A stretch of DNA of 64,000 nt from NCBI RefSeq assembly GCF_016745395.1, contig NZ_JAERVJ010000001.1, positions 186,001 through 250,000 on the forward strand, read 5' to 3'. This document shows, in pieces, positions 7,705 through 16,147 of this stretch. Positions within the stretch are counted from its first letter, which is position 1. Every line of letters starts with the position of its first letter. Below the pieces are notes generated by a model, which worked only from the letters and a program-made list of their open reading frames with translations, made no database searches and had not been told where the DNA came from. Made by a program: the position numbers and the translations under genes. Source of the stretch: Methylocystis sp. Sn-Cys (lineage in GTDB: Bacteria > Pseudomonadota > Alphaproteobacteria > Rhizobiales > Beijerinckiaceae).

Positions 7705-8961
7705 TTACTTTTTCTTGTTGTAAGCCTCGACCACGTCCTCGACCGTATGCAGGCCGGGCTCGGGGGCGTTGATCAGCACGGCCATATTGCCGGGGGCGTG
7801 CTCGTTCTTCCACATCTTCATATGCGCCAGCGGGATCTTGTCCCAGGCGAAGACCTCCGACATGCAGGGGTCGACGCGGCGGTCGATCACGAACTGGTTG
7901 GCGGCGGCCGCCTGTTTCAGATGCGCGAAATGCGAGCCCTGAATGCGCTTCTGGCGCATCCACACATAACGGGCGTCGAAGGTGATGTTGAAGCCCGAGG
8001 TGCCGGCGCAGAACACCACCATGCCGCCGCGCTTGGCGACGAGGCAGGAGACCGGGAAGGTCGCTTCGCCGGGATGTTCGAAGACGATGTCGACGTCCTT
8101 CTTGCCGGTGATGTCCCAGATCGCCTTGCCGAACTTACGCGCTTCCTTGGTCCACTCGACATATTCGGGCGAGTTGACCTTGGGCATCTGGCCCCAGCAC
8201 TTGAAATCCTTGCGGTTGATCACGCCCTTGGCGCCAAGCGACATGACGTAATCGCGCTTGGATTCGTCCGAGATCACGCCGATGGCGTTGGCGCCCGACG
8301 CCGCGCAGATCTGGACGGCGAAGACGCCGAGGCCGCCCGAGGCGCCCCACACCAGCACATTGTGGCCGGGCTTCAGCTCATGCGGCTCATGGCCGAACAG
8401 CATGCGATAGGCGGTGGCGAGCGTCAGCGTATAGCAGGCCGATTCTTCCCAGGTGAGATGCTTGGGGCGCTGCATGAGCTGGCGGTCCTGCACGCGGCAG
8501 AACTGGGCGAAGGAGCCGTCCGGCGTCTCATAGCCCCAGATGCGCTGCGAGGCGGAGAACATCGGATCGCCGCCGTTGCATTCCTCGTCGTCGCCGTCGT
8601 CCTGATTACAATGGACGATGACTTCGTCGCCGACCTTCCAGCGCTTCACCTTGGAGCCGACGGCCCAGACGATGCCCGCCGCGTCGGAGCCGGCGATGTG
8701 ATAGGGGTGCTTGTGCGCGTCGAGCACCGAGATCGGCTCGCCGAGCGCCGCCCAGACGCCGTTGTAGTTGACGCCGGCCGCCATCACGAGAACGAGCACG
8801 TCATGGCTGTCGAGCTCCCAGGTCGGCACGACCTCGAGCTGCATCGCCTGATCCGGCGGGCCGTGACGCTCCTTGCGCACCACCCAGGCGTACATGTTCT
8901 TGGGAACATGGCCGAGCGGCGGAATTTCACCCAACTCGTAAAGATCTTTTTTATCGGTCAA
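7705..8961 (-). CDS. ccr: Crotonyl-CoA carboxylase/reductase
   Basis: Signature enzyme of the ethylmalonyl-CoA pathway: NADPH-dependent reductive carboxylation of crotonyl-CoA to ethylmalonyl-CoA. The 418-residue protein is an MDR-superfamily member with the N-terminal catalytic domain (GVNYNGVWAALG, GSDAAGIV), the long acidic insert rich in Asp typical of CCRs (NQDDGDDEECNGGDPMFS), and the Rossmann motif GASGGLGVFAVQ. The C-terminal GSHFAHL carries the His of the CO2-handling pocket. Its 268-bp upstream region, shared with a DUF2267 gene, holds no other gene. ecm follows on the other strand. Confidence 0.95.
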   Translation of the reverse strand: MTDKKDLYELGEIPPLGHVPKNMYAWVVRKERHGPPDQAMQLEVVPTWELDSHDVLVLVMAAGVNYNGVWAALGEPISVLDAHKHPYHIAGSDAAGIVWAVGSKVKRWKVGDEVIVHCNQDDGDDEECNGGDPMFSASQRIWGYETPDGSFAQFCRVQDRQLMQRPKHLTWEESACYTLTLATAYRMLFGHEPHELKPGHNVLVWGASGGLGVFAVQICAASGANAIGVISDESKRDYVMSLGAKGVINRKDFKCWGQMPKVNSPEYVEWTKEARKFGKAIWDITGKKDVDIVFEHPGEATFPVSCLVAKRGGMVVFCAGTSGFNITFDARYVWMRQKRIQGSHFAHLKQAAAANQFVIDRRVDPCMSEVFAWDKIPLAHMKMWKNEHAPGNMAVLINAPEPGLHTVEDVVEAYNKKK

Positions 8962-9229
8962 CGTCGCGTCTCCTCGGGCGCTTCTTTGGTCGCGGCGGCC
9001 CGTCGGTCGAATTCCTTCAGGGATGACGGCCTCTTCGCGGTCGCCGTCCCGCCGGGCGCATTCATATACGGGGAATTCTTTGGGGTGAAGCTCCCCTTAA
9101 AGCGCCGTTCAGAGACTTAACTAAGGCGATCCGACGCCCGCCCCAGCTTGCGGGCGCGCGGGCGACGCATAATTCTGGACATCGGGGCAGATTGGGCGCG
9201 GGGCGAAGGCTTTTCGAAAGGCGTGCGTC

Positions 9230-9694
9230 ATGAGCGACACCCAGGTATCCGCGCTCGATCACACGGTCCAGCTCACCAATGTCTGGCTCAAGAGCCTGGC
9301 CGAGGACTGCCAATTGGGCGACCGGCCGCACGCCTATAGCGCGCTGCGCGCCGTGCTCCATGCGCTGCGCGACCGGCTGACCCCGGAACAGGCGATGCAT
9401 CTTGGCGCGCAGCTTCCCATGCTGGTGCGCGGGCTTTACTTCGAAGGCTATCGGCTCGCCGACAAGCCCGATGTTCAACGCCGGATCGAGCAATTCGAGG
9501 AGCGCATCGCCATCGAGCTGCCGCCGGGCTTCCCCGTCGACGTGGCCACCGCGGCGCGGGCCGTCTTCGAGGTGTTGTGGCGGGAGCTGGATTTCAACGA
9601 AACGGCGAAGGTCGTGTCCGACCTGCCCATGCCGCTGCGCGAACTGTGGCCGGAGGAGGCGCAGAAGCAGGCGAAGGCGCGGTCGGAGGAGTGA
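9230..9694 (+). CDS. DUF2267 protein
   Basis: A 154-residue protein of the DUF2267 family. Recognisable family segments are ALRAVLHALRDRLTPEQA, the LGAQLPMLVRGLYFEGY block and a helical C-terminal half. The family is predicted cytoplasmic and helical, often seen near stress genes in Hyphomicrobiales; no biochemical role is established. It is divergent from ccr and 80 bp ahead of ecm, so it may be read together with ecm, although a possible separate promoter (TTGTCA near 9728) precedes ecm. Confidence 0.8.
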   Translation: MSDTQVSALDHTVQLTNVWLKSLAEDCQLGDRPHAYSALRAVLHALRDRLTPEQAMHLGAQLPMLVRGLYFEGYRLADKPDVQRRIEQFEERIAIELPPGFPVDVATAARAVFEVLWRELDFNETAKVVSDLPMPLRELWPEEAQKQAKARSEE

Positions 9695-9774
9695 AAGGCG
9701 TTCACGGCGCTGCGTCTAAGGCGTGACTTGTCAAAACGTCCCTCTGTGCTATCGCAGCGGCCAGGAGGAGCCAA

Positions 9775-11763
9775 ATGAACGACAAGTCTGCCGAGAAGAC
9801 CCGGAACGCTGGCCGCGATAAGCCCTGGATGTTCCGCACCTACGCCGGTCACTCGACCGCCGAGGCGTCGAACCGGCTTTATCGCTCCAATCTCGCCAAG
9901 GGGCAGACGGGTCTTTCCATCGCCTTCGACCTGCCGACCCAGACCGGCTACGACAGCGACCACATCCTCTCGCGCGGCGAGGTCGGCAAGGTTGGCGTGC
10001 CGGTCTCGCATCTCGGCGACATGCGCGCCCTCTTCGACGGCATTCCTCTCGCCGAGATGAACACGTCGATGACCATCAACGCCACCGCTGTGTGGCTGAT
10101 GGCGCTTTACATTGCGGCCGCTGAAGAACAAGGCGCGCCGCGCGTAAAGCTGCAGGGCACGACGCAGAACGACATCATCAAGGAATATCTGTCGCGCGGT
10201 TCTTATGTCTTCCCGCCGAAGCAGTCGCTGCGCCTGACGCAGGACCTCATTCTCTTCACCACGAAGGAATGCCCCAAATTCAACCCGATGAACGTCTGCT
10301 CCTACCATTTGCAGGAAGCGGGCGCGACGCCGGCCCAGGAGCTCGCCTATGCGCTGGCCACGGCGGTAGCGATCCTCGACGGCGTGAAGGCCGCCGGCCT
10401 TTCGGAGGCGGATTTCGGCCAGGTCGTCGGGCGCATTTCCTTCTTCGTCAACGCCGGCATGCGCTTCGTCACGGAACTCTCCAAGATGCGCGCCTTCACC
10501 GAGCTGTGGGAGGAGATCACCCGCGACCGTTATGGCGTGAAGGACGAGAAGCTGCGCCGCTTCCGCTACGGCGTGCAGGTCAATTCGCTTGGCCTTACCG
10601 AGCAGCAGCCGGAAAACAACGTCTATCGCATTCTCATCGAAATGCTGGCGGTGGTTCTCTCCAAGAACGCCCGCGCCCGCGCCGTGCAGTTGCCCGCCTG
10701 GAACGAGGCGCTCGGCCTGCCGCGTCCCTTCGACCAGCAATGGTCGCTGCGCATGCAGCAGATCATGGCCTATGAGACCGACCTTCTGGAATATGGCGAC
10801 ATTTTCGACGGCAACCCGGAGATCGCCCGCAAGGTCGCCGAGCTGAAGGAAGAGGCCAAGGCTGAGCTGAAGAAGATCGACGCGCTGGGCGGCGCCGCCG
10901 CGGCCGTCGAGATCGGCTATATGAAGTCGAAGCTTGTCGAATCCAACACCGCGCGTCTCGAGGCGATCGAAGCCGGCGAGCAGACCGTCGTCGGCGTCAA
11001 TAAATTCACCTCGACCGAGCCGTCGCCGCTCGCCACGGGCGAAGATTCGATCATGGTCGTGCCGGAAGGCGTCGAGGCGGAGCAGATCGCGCGGCTAAAC
11101 GCCTGGCGCGAGGCTCGCGACAACAAGGCGGCGCAGGCCGCCATCGACGAGCTCGTCCGCGCCGCCAAGGAAGGCCGCAATATGGTCGAGCCGTCGATCG
11201 CCGCCGCCAAGGCGGGCGTGACGACCGGCGAATGGGGCAATGTGCTGCGCGGCGTCTTCGGCGAATATCGCGCGCCGACCGGCGTCTCCTCGACGGCGCG
11301 CCAGGTCGGCGGCCAGCTCGACGCGGTGCGCGGCGAGGTCGAGCGCGTCTCGCAGAAGATCGGCACGCGCGCCAAATTCCTGGTCGGCAAGCCGGGCCTG
11401 GACGGCCACTCAAACGGCGCCGAGCAGATCGCCGTCCGCGCGCGCGACGCCGGCTTCGACGTGATCTATGCCGGGATCCGCTCCACTCCGGCCGAGCTGG
11501 TCGAGACCGCGAAGAAGGAAGGCGCGCATTGCATCGGCCTTTCCATTCTCTCGGGCTCGCATGTGACGCTCGCCCATGAGGTGATGCGGCTGATGAAGGA
11601 GGAGGGCGTTTCGGCGCCGCTGGTCGTCGGCGGCATCATCCCGCCGGCGGATGAGAAGCTCCTGCTCGAGTCCGGCGTGGCGGCGGTCTATACGCCGAAG
11701 AACTACGACCTCAACGTCATCATGACGGATCTGGCGCATATCATCGAGAAAACGGTGGCGTAA
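9775..11763 (+). CDS. ecm: Ethylmalonyl-CoA mutase
   Basis: Coenzyme-B12-dependent mutase (MeaA type) converting ethylmalonyl-CoA to methylsuccinyl-CoA, the step between Ccr and Mcd. At 662 residues it has the full mutase TIM barrel (AFDLPTQTGYDSD, NTSMTINATAVWL, KLQGTTQNDIIKEY) followed by the B12-binding domain with the DxHxxG motif in GLDGHSNGAEQ near residues 543-548 and the SHVTLAHEV and GGIIPP segments. An AGGAGG lies six bases before the ATG. It is distinct from methylmalonyl-CoA mutase by length and by the single-subunit organisation. Confidence 0.95.
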   Translation: MNDKSAEKTRNAGRDKPWMFRTYAGHSTAEASNRLYRSNLAKGQTGLSIAFDLPTQTGYDSDHILSRGEVGKVGVPVSHLGDMRALFDGIPLAEMNTSMTINATAVWLMALYIAAAEEQGAPRVKLQGTTQNDIIKEYLSRGSYVFPPKQSLRLTQDLILFTTKECPKFNPMNVCSYHLQEAGATPAQELAYALATAVAILDGVKAAGLSEADFGQVVGRISFFVNAGMRFVTELSKMRAFTELWEEITRDRYGVKDEKLRRFRYGVQVNSLGLTEQQPENNVYRILIEMLAVVLSKNARARAVQLPAWNEALGLPRPFDQQWSLRMQQIMAYETDLLEYGDIFDGNPEIARKVAELKEEAKAELKKIDALGGAAAAVEIGYMKSKLVESNTARLEAIEAGEQTVVGVNKFTSTEPSPLATGEDSIMVVPEGVEAEQIARLNAWREARDNKAAQAAIDELVRAAKEGRNMVEPSIAAAKAGVTTGEWGNVLRGVFGEYRAPTGVSSTARQVGGQLDAVRGEVERVSQKIGTRAKFLVGKPGLDGHSNGAEQIAVRARDAGFDVIYAGIRSTPAELVETAKKEGAHCIGLSILSGSHVTLAHEVMRLMKEEGVSAPLVVGGIIPPADEKLLLESGVAAVYTPKNYDLNVIMTDLAHIIEKTVA

Positions 11764-11765
11764 GG

Positions 11766-11825
11766 CCTCCCCTCAACCCTCCCCCGCAAGCGGGTCGCGA
11801 AGCGGGGGAGGAACAGGGAGGGGGT
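11766..11825. repeat. Interspersed repeat family C, short form, copy 1
   Basis: An inverted-repeat element bounded by CCTCCCC and GGGAGGGGG with an inner CCCCCGC...GCGGGGG hairpin, lying between the convergent ecm and UDG-like genes. A related copy spans about 49998-50115. Confidence 0.7.
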
Positions 11826-11828
11826 AAT

Positions 11829-12677
11829 TTAGGCGCGCAACGAGCCCGCCGCCGCCCGCAAATCCCGCCACGCCGCCGGCTTCAACGCCGGGCTCTTCAG
11901 CATCGAATCGAGCCCCGAGAAAACGAAACCGCGCGCCATATGGGCGCCGCTGGCGATGTCGAACGGCTTGCCGCGCAATTTCGCGAGCGGCTCAGTGGTC
12001 GCGAGCATGACGCGCGCCGGGGCGTCGCCGAACAGCAGCAGAACCTCGGGGCGCGCCAGCTCCACGTGGCGGCGTGCGAATGGCGCGAAAGTGGCGGCCT
12101 CGGGCGGCGTCAGATTTCGATCGCCTGGCGGGCGCCAGGGCGAGACATAGGCGAGATAGGCGTTCTCGCGATGGTGACCGGTCGCGGCGAGCATATTGTC
12201 GAGGAGCTTCGCCTGCAGGCCGCTGAAAGCTTCACCCGTCGACTCCTCCGTCGCCCCCGGCGCCGCATCCAGAACCATCAGCCGCGCGCCGGGCGCGCCG
12301 GCGCCGAATAGAAAATGCTGCGCCATGTCGCGGAACGGCGCGTGGGGGAATTCGGCCAGCGCGGCGGCGAGGTCTTGCAGCGTAGTCGCGCTCGCGGCGG
12401 CCGCCTCAGCGGCGCGGACGGCCTCGTCCGGCGCGGCGATGGCGGCGACCCGTGGCCGCGCGGCTTGCGTTTCAGAAGCCAGGGCGGGCAGCGGCGGGGG
12501 TTCTCGACGGGCCGGCGCCGCTGGCGCCTCGACGACCGGCGCAGCCGCTGGGCGCGCGCTATCGGCGTAGCGATCGTGCGGCGCGTCATCAAGCGCGAGA
12601 TCGACGCCGACGGCCGCATACCAATCGAGCAGGGCCAAGAGGGCGCTCGCGGGATTCTCCGGAACTTCGGCGCGCAT
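11829..12677 (-). CDS. Uracil-DNA glycosylase superfamily protein lacking all Fe-S cysteines
   Basis: A 282-residue member of the family 4/5-like UDG fold, which normally removes uracil from DNA. Family order is visible: an N-terminal LLALLDWYAAVGVD, a 60-residue Ala/Pro-rich linker, then LMVLDAAPGATEES in place of the usual GEAPG-x-x-ED motif, and YVSPWRPPGDRNLTP. However, the protein contains no cysteine at all, whereas family 4 enzymes hold a 4Fe-4S cluster with four, and the C-terminal HPAYLL-type motif with its His is replaced by SGLDSMLK. It may be inactive or have another role. The ATG used here begins MRAEVPE, the only methionine close to the conserved start, 118 bp from the divergent response-regulator gene. 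Confidence 0.8.
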   Translation of the reverse strand: MRAEVPENPASALLALLDWYAAVGVDLALDDAPHDRYADSARPAAAPVVEAPAAPARREPPPLPALASETQAARPRVAAIAAPDEAVRAAEAAAASATTLQDLAAALAEFPHAPFRDMAQHFLFGAGAPGARLMVLDAAPGATEESTGEAFSGLQAKLLDNMLAATGHHRENAYLAYVSPWRPPGDRNLTPPEAATFAPFARRHVELARPEVLLLFGDAPARVMLATTEPLAKLRGKPFDIASGAHMARGFVFSGLDSMLKSPALKPAAWRDLRAAAGSLRA

Positions 12678-12795
12678 GGCGAAAACCCTAGCGGAATCCG
12701 CGGGAGGATCAACAGAGAGATGCGACCCCGCGCATTTTGCGTAGCAGATTAGAACTCTTATAGTGTCGCAACAGCAATTTTGGAAAATTTGGCCG

Positions 12796-13737
12796 ATGCA
12801 GGAAACCATTGCGATCGCCGAGGACGAACAGGACCTGCGCGAGCTGCTCGCGGAATTTCTCTCGGGCAATGGCTACCGCGTCCTCGCGGCGGCGAGCGCC
12901 GCCGAGTTTCGCGCGATGGTCGAATTCGAAGCTGTCGATCTCGCCATATTGGACATCAACATGCCGGGCGAAGACGGGCTGTCGCTCGCGCGGTGGCTCA
13001 ACGCCCGCGGCTCCACGAGCATTATCTTCGCGACGGCGGTCGCTTCGGCCATCGACCGCATCGTCGGGCTCGAGTCCGGCGCCGACGATTATATCACCAA
13101 GCCTTATCATATGCGGGAGATGCTGGCGCGCATACGCGGCCTGTTGCGACGTCGCAAGATGGCGCGCGCCGCGCTCGCCGGCAAAAGACTGGCGGCCATC
13201 GCCTCGATCGACATCGTCGGCTACACGCTCCTGATCCAGACCGACGAGCAGAACGGACTTGCGCTCACCGATCGTTTTTTTCGGGACGTGGTCACGCAAT
13301 CTCTTCCGCGCCGCGCGGGAAATCTGTTCAAAATGCTGGGCGACGGCGCGCTCATCGACTTCCCGAGCGTGCAGAACGCCGTCGAATGGGCCCTGGAGTG
13401 CCAGACGGAAACGCGCGCCTACGCCGCCGCCCATGGGCAGGCGCAATCGCTGCGGCTGCGCATTGGCGTCGCCGTCGGCGACGTCGTTGTTCGTAACGGA
13501 GACCGGTTCGGCGAAGTCGTGGCGCTCGCCGCCCGCATTCAGGAAGCTGCGCCGGCCGGGTCGGTAATGATTTCGGATGTCGCGCGCGCCATGACGCGCG
13601 GCAAAATTCGCGAGGATTTCGTCGCGAGGCGACATGCGCTCAAGAATATCGCCGAGCCGATGGAATTATGGCTGCACGAGGGGCCGAGCGCAGCAATCGC
13701 GGCAAGCGCGTCCAACGGAGAAAGCGCGGTTAGATGA
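12796..13737 (+). CDS. Receiver domain fused to a class III nucleotide cyclase domain
   Basis: A 313-residue signalling protein. Residues 1-120 are a CheY-like receiver with acidic pocket EDE, phospho-acceptor Asp in LAILDINMPGEDG and the Lys of TKPY. Residues 135-300 are a class III adenylate/guanylate cyclase domain: the two metal Asp are in SIDIVGYT and MLGDGALIDF, with the Lys of FKMLGDG. The transition-state Asn normally four residues before the Arg of VNxAAR is Ala here (VALAAR), so activity may be low. The ATG overlaps the next gene's start by ATGA at the 3' end, so it is translationally coupled to the hybrid kinase that probably phosphorylates it. The frame is also open from a GTG at 12763. 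Confidence 0.88.
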   Translation: MQETIAIAEDEQDLRELLAEFLSGNGYRVLAAASAAEFRAMVEFEAVDLAILDINMPGEDGLSLARWLNARGSTSIIFATAVASAIDRIVGLESGADDYITKPYHMREMLARIRGLLRRRKMARAALAGKRLAAIASIDIVGYTLLIQTDEQNGLALTDRFFRDVVTQSLPRRAGNLFKMLGDGALIDFPSVQNAVEWALECQTETRAYAAAHGQAQSLRLRIGVAVGDVVVRNGDRFGEVVALAARIQEAAPAGSVMISDVARAMTRGKIREDFVARRHALKNIAEPMELWLHEGPSAAIAASASNGESAVR

Positions 13738-15707
13738 GCATCCAGCAAAAAGCGACGACCAACGCCGTTTCGGATGGCGGCGCTTTGTTGCGCGCCCTGT
13801 TCGACGCGATCCCGGGCCGGGCGGCGTTTCTCGATGTCGAGCTGCGTTACCGTTACGTCAATCGTGAGTTTCTCGCGAGCCTCGGAACCACGGAAGATTG
13901 CGTCGTCGGCAAATGCGTCGAGGAGGTTCTCGGCCCTGAGGCGAGCGCGTCCTATCGGGCGGCGATGCCAGGGCTTGTCGCCGGCAAACCGCAACATCTG
14001 CGCCGCACAATCGAGGAAGACGGCGTGCGCCGCTCGCTCGAAGAGGAGCTCAAACCTTTCGCGCCCGGCGGCGCAATGCAGGGCGTCGTCTGCGTCGCGC
14101 ATCATGTCGCCGAACCGCAGGAATGCGAAACGACACATGCCGAATGGCTCGAGTCGCACAAGGCGCGCGAAGCCATCCATTCCGCTGTTGTCGATTCCGC
14201 GCTCGACTGCATCGTCGTCATCGATGCGCAAGGCCATGTCGTCGAGTTCAACCCGGCGGCGGCGGCCACCTTCGGCTATTCCCGCGAAGAGGCGATCGGC
14301 AAGACCGTGGCCGAGCTGATCGTGCCCCCCGAAATGCGCGCCAGTCACGATGCCGGCCTGGCGCGCTTCCGGTCGGGCGGGCCATCCTCGGTCATCGGCA
14401 AACGCGTCGAGCTCGAGGCCATGTGCGCCAATGGCTCGCGCATTCCGATCGAGCTGGCGATCACCGCAGTCGGCTCCGGGCCGAGCGCGCTTTTTACCGC
14501 GCATCTTCGCGATCTGCGTCCCACGCGGGAAGCGCAGGCGCAAATCGAACGGCAGCGAGAAGCCCTCTATCAGAGCGAAAAACTCGCAGCCCTCGGGTCT
14601 CTCCTCGCCGGCGTGGCGCACGAGCTCAACAATCCGCTCTCTATCGTCATCGGACAGGCGCTGATGCTGCGCGAGGCGGCGCAAGCGCACGCCATTCTCG
14701 ATAAGCAGTTCGAGGAATTCGCCGACCGTGGAACGAAAATAGAAACCGCAGCCAACCGCTGCGCCCGCATCGTGAAAATCTTTCTCGCCATGGCCCGCCA
14801 GCGGGAGGCCGAGCGTGGGCGCGTCGAGATCCCGGAACTCGTCGAGCGTGTGCTCGAACTTTTGTCCTATGGGCTACGCACGGCCGGCATCGAGGTGACG
14901 AAGGATATTCCAGCCGATCTGCCGCCGCTTCTCGCCGACAGCGACCAGCTCCATCAGGTGCTGCTCAATCTCGTGGTGAACGCCAAGCAGGCGCTGGAAG
15001 CGCAGCCGGCGCCGCGCCGGATCGCCATCGTCGCGCGCGCGGAGCCGTCGACGCAGAAGCTCGAAATCCTGATTTCAGACAATGGTCCGGGCGTTCCCGA
15101 GGCCATTCGCAATCGCATTTTCGATCCTTTTTTCACGACGAAGCCACAGGGCGTCGGAACCGGCATCGGGCTCGCCGTTTCGCGCGGCCTCATCGAGGCT
15201 CATGGCGGCTCGCTCGTTCTGGAGCCGCAACAGCCGGGGATGGGCGCAGTTTTCATGGTAAGACTGCCGATCGAGGCGACCGAGACCGCCGTTGTCACGA
15301 CCGGTTCGGCCCCGTCGCAACCGGCGACGCGACAGCGGCGCGCGCTGATCGTCGATGACGAGGTCGAAATCGCCGGCCTGCTCGCGGAGATTTTGCGCCG
15401 GCTCGCCTTCGACTGCGAGATAGCGACGAGCGGCGAGCAGGCAAAGCAGGCGCTCGCCGAAAAGGCGGTCGATCTCATCCTATGCGACATCCGCATGCCC
15501 AACGGCGACGGCCCGGCGCTCTACGACTGGCTTGGCGTCGAACGTCCGCAGATGACGAATCGCATCGCCTTCGTGACCGGCGACATTCTGGGCCCCGCGG
15601 CCGACCGCTTCATCGCGCGTTCGGGCTGCCCCGTTGTCGAGAAGCCCTTCGCGCCGGAAGAAATCCGCCAGGTCGTCGACTTGTTGTGCGATGAAACCGG
15701 CGCGTGA
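13734..15707 (+). CDS. PAS-domain hybrid histidine kinase with C-terminal receiver
   Basis: A 657-residue soluble sensor kinase. Two PAS domains occupy about residues 15-125 and 145-270 (FNPAAAATFGYSREEAIGKT is typical of the second). The HisKA H-box VAHELNNPLSIV is near residue 300, the HATPase N-box VVNAKQALE near 420, and the G-boxes DNGPGVPE and GTGIGLAVS near 455-480. A receiver with LCDIRMPNGDG and VEKPF closes the protein. There is no membrane segment, so it likely senses an intracellular cue through PAS. It overlaps the receiver-cyclase gene by four bases and is the obvious partner. No metal- or heme-binding PAS signature was recognised. Confidence 0.92.
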   Translation: MSIQQKATTNAVSDGGALLRALFDAIPGRAAFLDVELRYRYVNREFLASLGTTEDCVVGKCVEEVLGPEASASYRAAMPGLVAGKPQHLRRTIEEDGVRRSLEEELKPFAPGGAMQGVVCVAHHVAEPQECETTHAEWLESHKAREAIHSAVVDSALDCIVVIDAQGHVVEFNPAAAATFGYSREEAIGKTVAELIVPPEMRASHDAGLARFRSGGPSSVIGKRVELEAMCANGSRIPIELAITAVGSGPSALFTAHLRDLRPTREAQAQIERQREALYQSEKLAALGSLLAGVAHELNNPLSIVIGQALMLREAAQAHAILDKQFEEFADRGTKIETAANRCARIVKIFLAMARQREAERGRVEIPELVERVLELLSYGLRTAGIEVTKDIPADLPPLLADSDQLHQVLLNLVVNAKQALEAQPAPRRIAIVARAEPSTQKLEILISDNGPGVPEAIRNRIFDPFFTTKPQGVGTGIGLAVSRGLIEAHGGSLVLEPQQPGMGAVFMVRLPIEATETAVVTTGSAPSQPATRQRRALIVDDEVEIAGLLAEILRRLAFDCEIATSGEQAKQALAEKAVDLILCDIRMPNGDGPALYDWLGVERPQMTNRIAFVTGDILGPAADRFIARSGCPVVEKPFAPEEIRQVVDLLCDETGA

Positions 15708-15711
15708 CGCC

Positions 15712-15926
15712 ATTTCGGTTTGAACAGCTCGCATTGGGGCTTGGGAGCGCTGGTTTTGCTCAGCGCCCGTCATTGCGAGGGAAGCGAAGCAATCCAGGGC
15801 AGCGATGCGGCCCTGGATTGCTTCGTCGGCTCCGCCTCCTCGCAATCACGGCGGTAATTCCCGATTGCTCGCTGCGGAGCGTCGGGAGTGATACCGAACC
15901 CATCAAGCGGATCTCGTATGAGGCGC
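15712..15926. repeat. Interspersed repeat family A, interrupted copy carrying a family B element
   Basis: The outer flanks match family A: on the left TTTGAACAGCTCGCATTGGGG, trimmed here to TTTGAACAGCTCGCATTGG, and on the right CCGAACCCATCAAGCGGATC, both shared with the copy near 62.4 kb. The centre of A is replaced by a complete family B hairpin at 15768-15850. This reads as one repeat inserted in another. Confidence 0.65.
15768..15850. repeat. Interspersed repeat family B, copy 1
   Basis: Inverted repeat with ends CGTCATTGCGAG and CTCGCAATcACG and inner arms GCAATCCAGGGC/GCCCTGGATTGC. Further copies are near 26.3, 33.6 and 56.6 kb and a half copy near 62.5 kb. It is nested within a family A element here. 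Confidence 0.85.
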
Positions 15927-15928
15927 GC

Positions 15929-16147
15929 TCAACAGCAACGTAGCGCGCGCCGGCCCCCTTCGCCGAAACGGCTTGCTTGCCGCTCCAGGAAGAATTCCTC
16001 CCGCGTCATCATCCGCCGCTCGTCATGTTTGTCGCGCATATGCGCGACATAGGCGTCGTAATCGCCCTGCCCGACCATCAGCCGCGCGCCGTCGCGCAAT
16101 TTGTTCGCGAGCTTTGCGAGATCAAGCCCTGGCAGGCAGCAGTTCAT
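15929..16147 (-). CDS. Small YbdD/YjiX-family protein (DUF466)
   Basis: A 72-residue protein of the YbdD/YjiX family, small cytoplasmic partners encoded next to CstA/BtsT transporters. Family marks are ARLMVGQGDYDAYVAHM and the C-terminal MTREEFFLERQASRFG. The start codon lies inside the last codons of the transporter frame (26-bp overlap), so translation is coupled. Its partner is frameshifted in this sequence, which raises the question whether this gene is still useful. The frame remains open upstream but reads through the transporter's coding region, so I chose the ATG giving MNCCLPG. Confidence 0.85.
   Translation of the reverse strand: MNCCLPGLDLAKLANKLRDGARLMVGQGDYDAYVAHMRDKHDERRMMTREEFFLERQASRFGEGGRRALRCC

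Noticed and set aside
7537-9120. A 527-codon plus-strand frame opposite ccr
   Set aside because: Begins in a repeat and is antisense to ccr; no ribosome site or recognisable domain.
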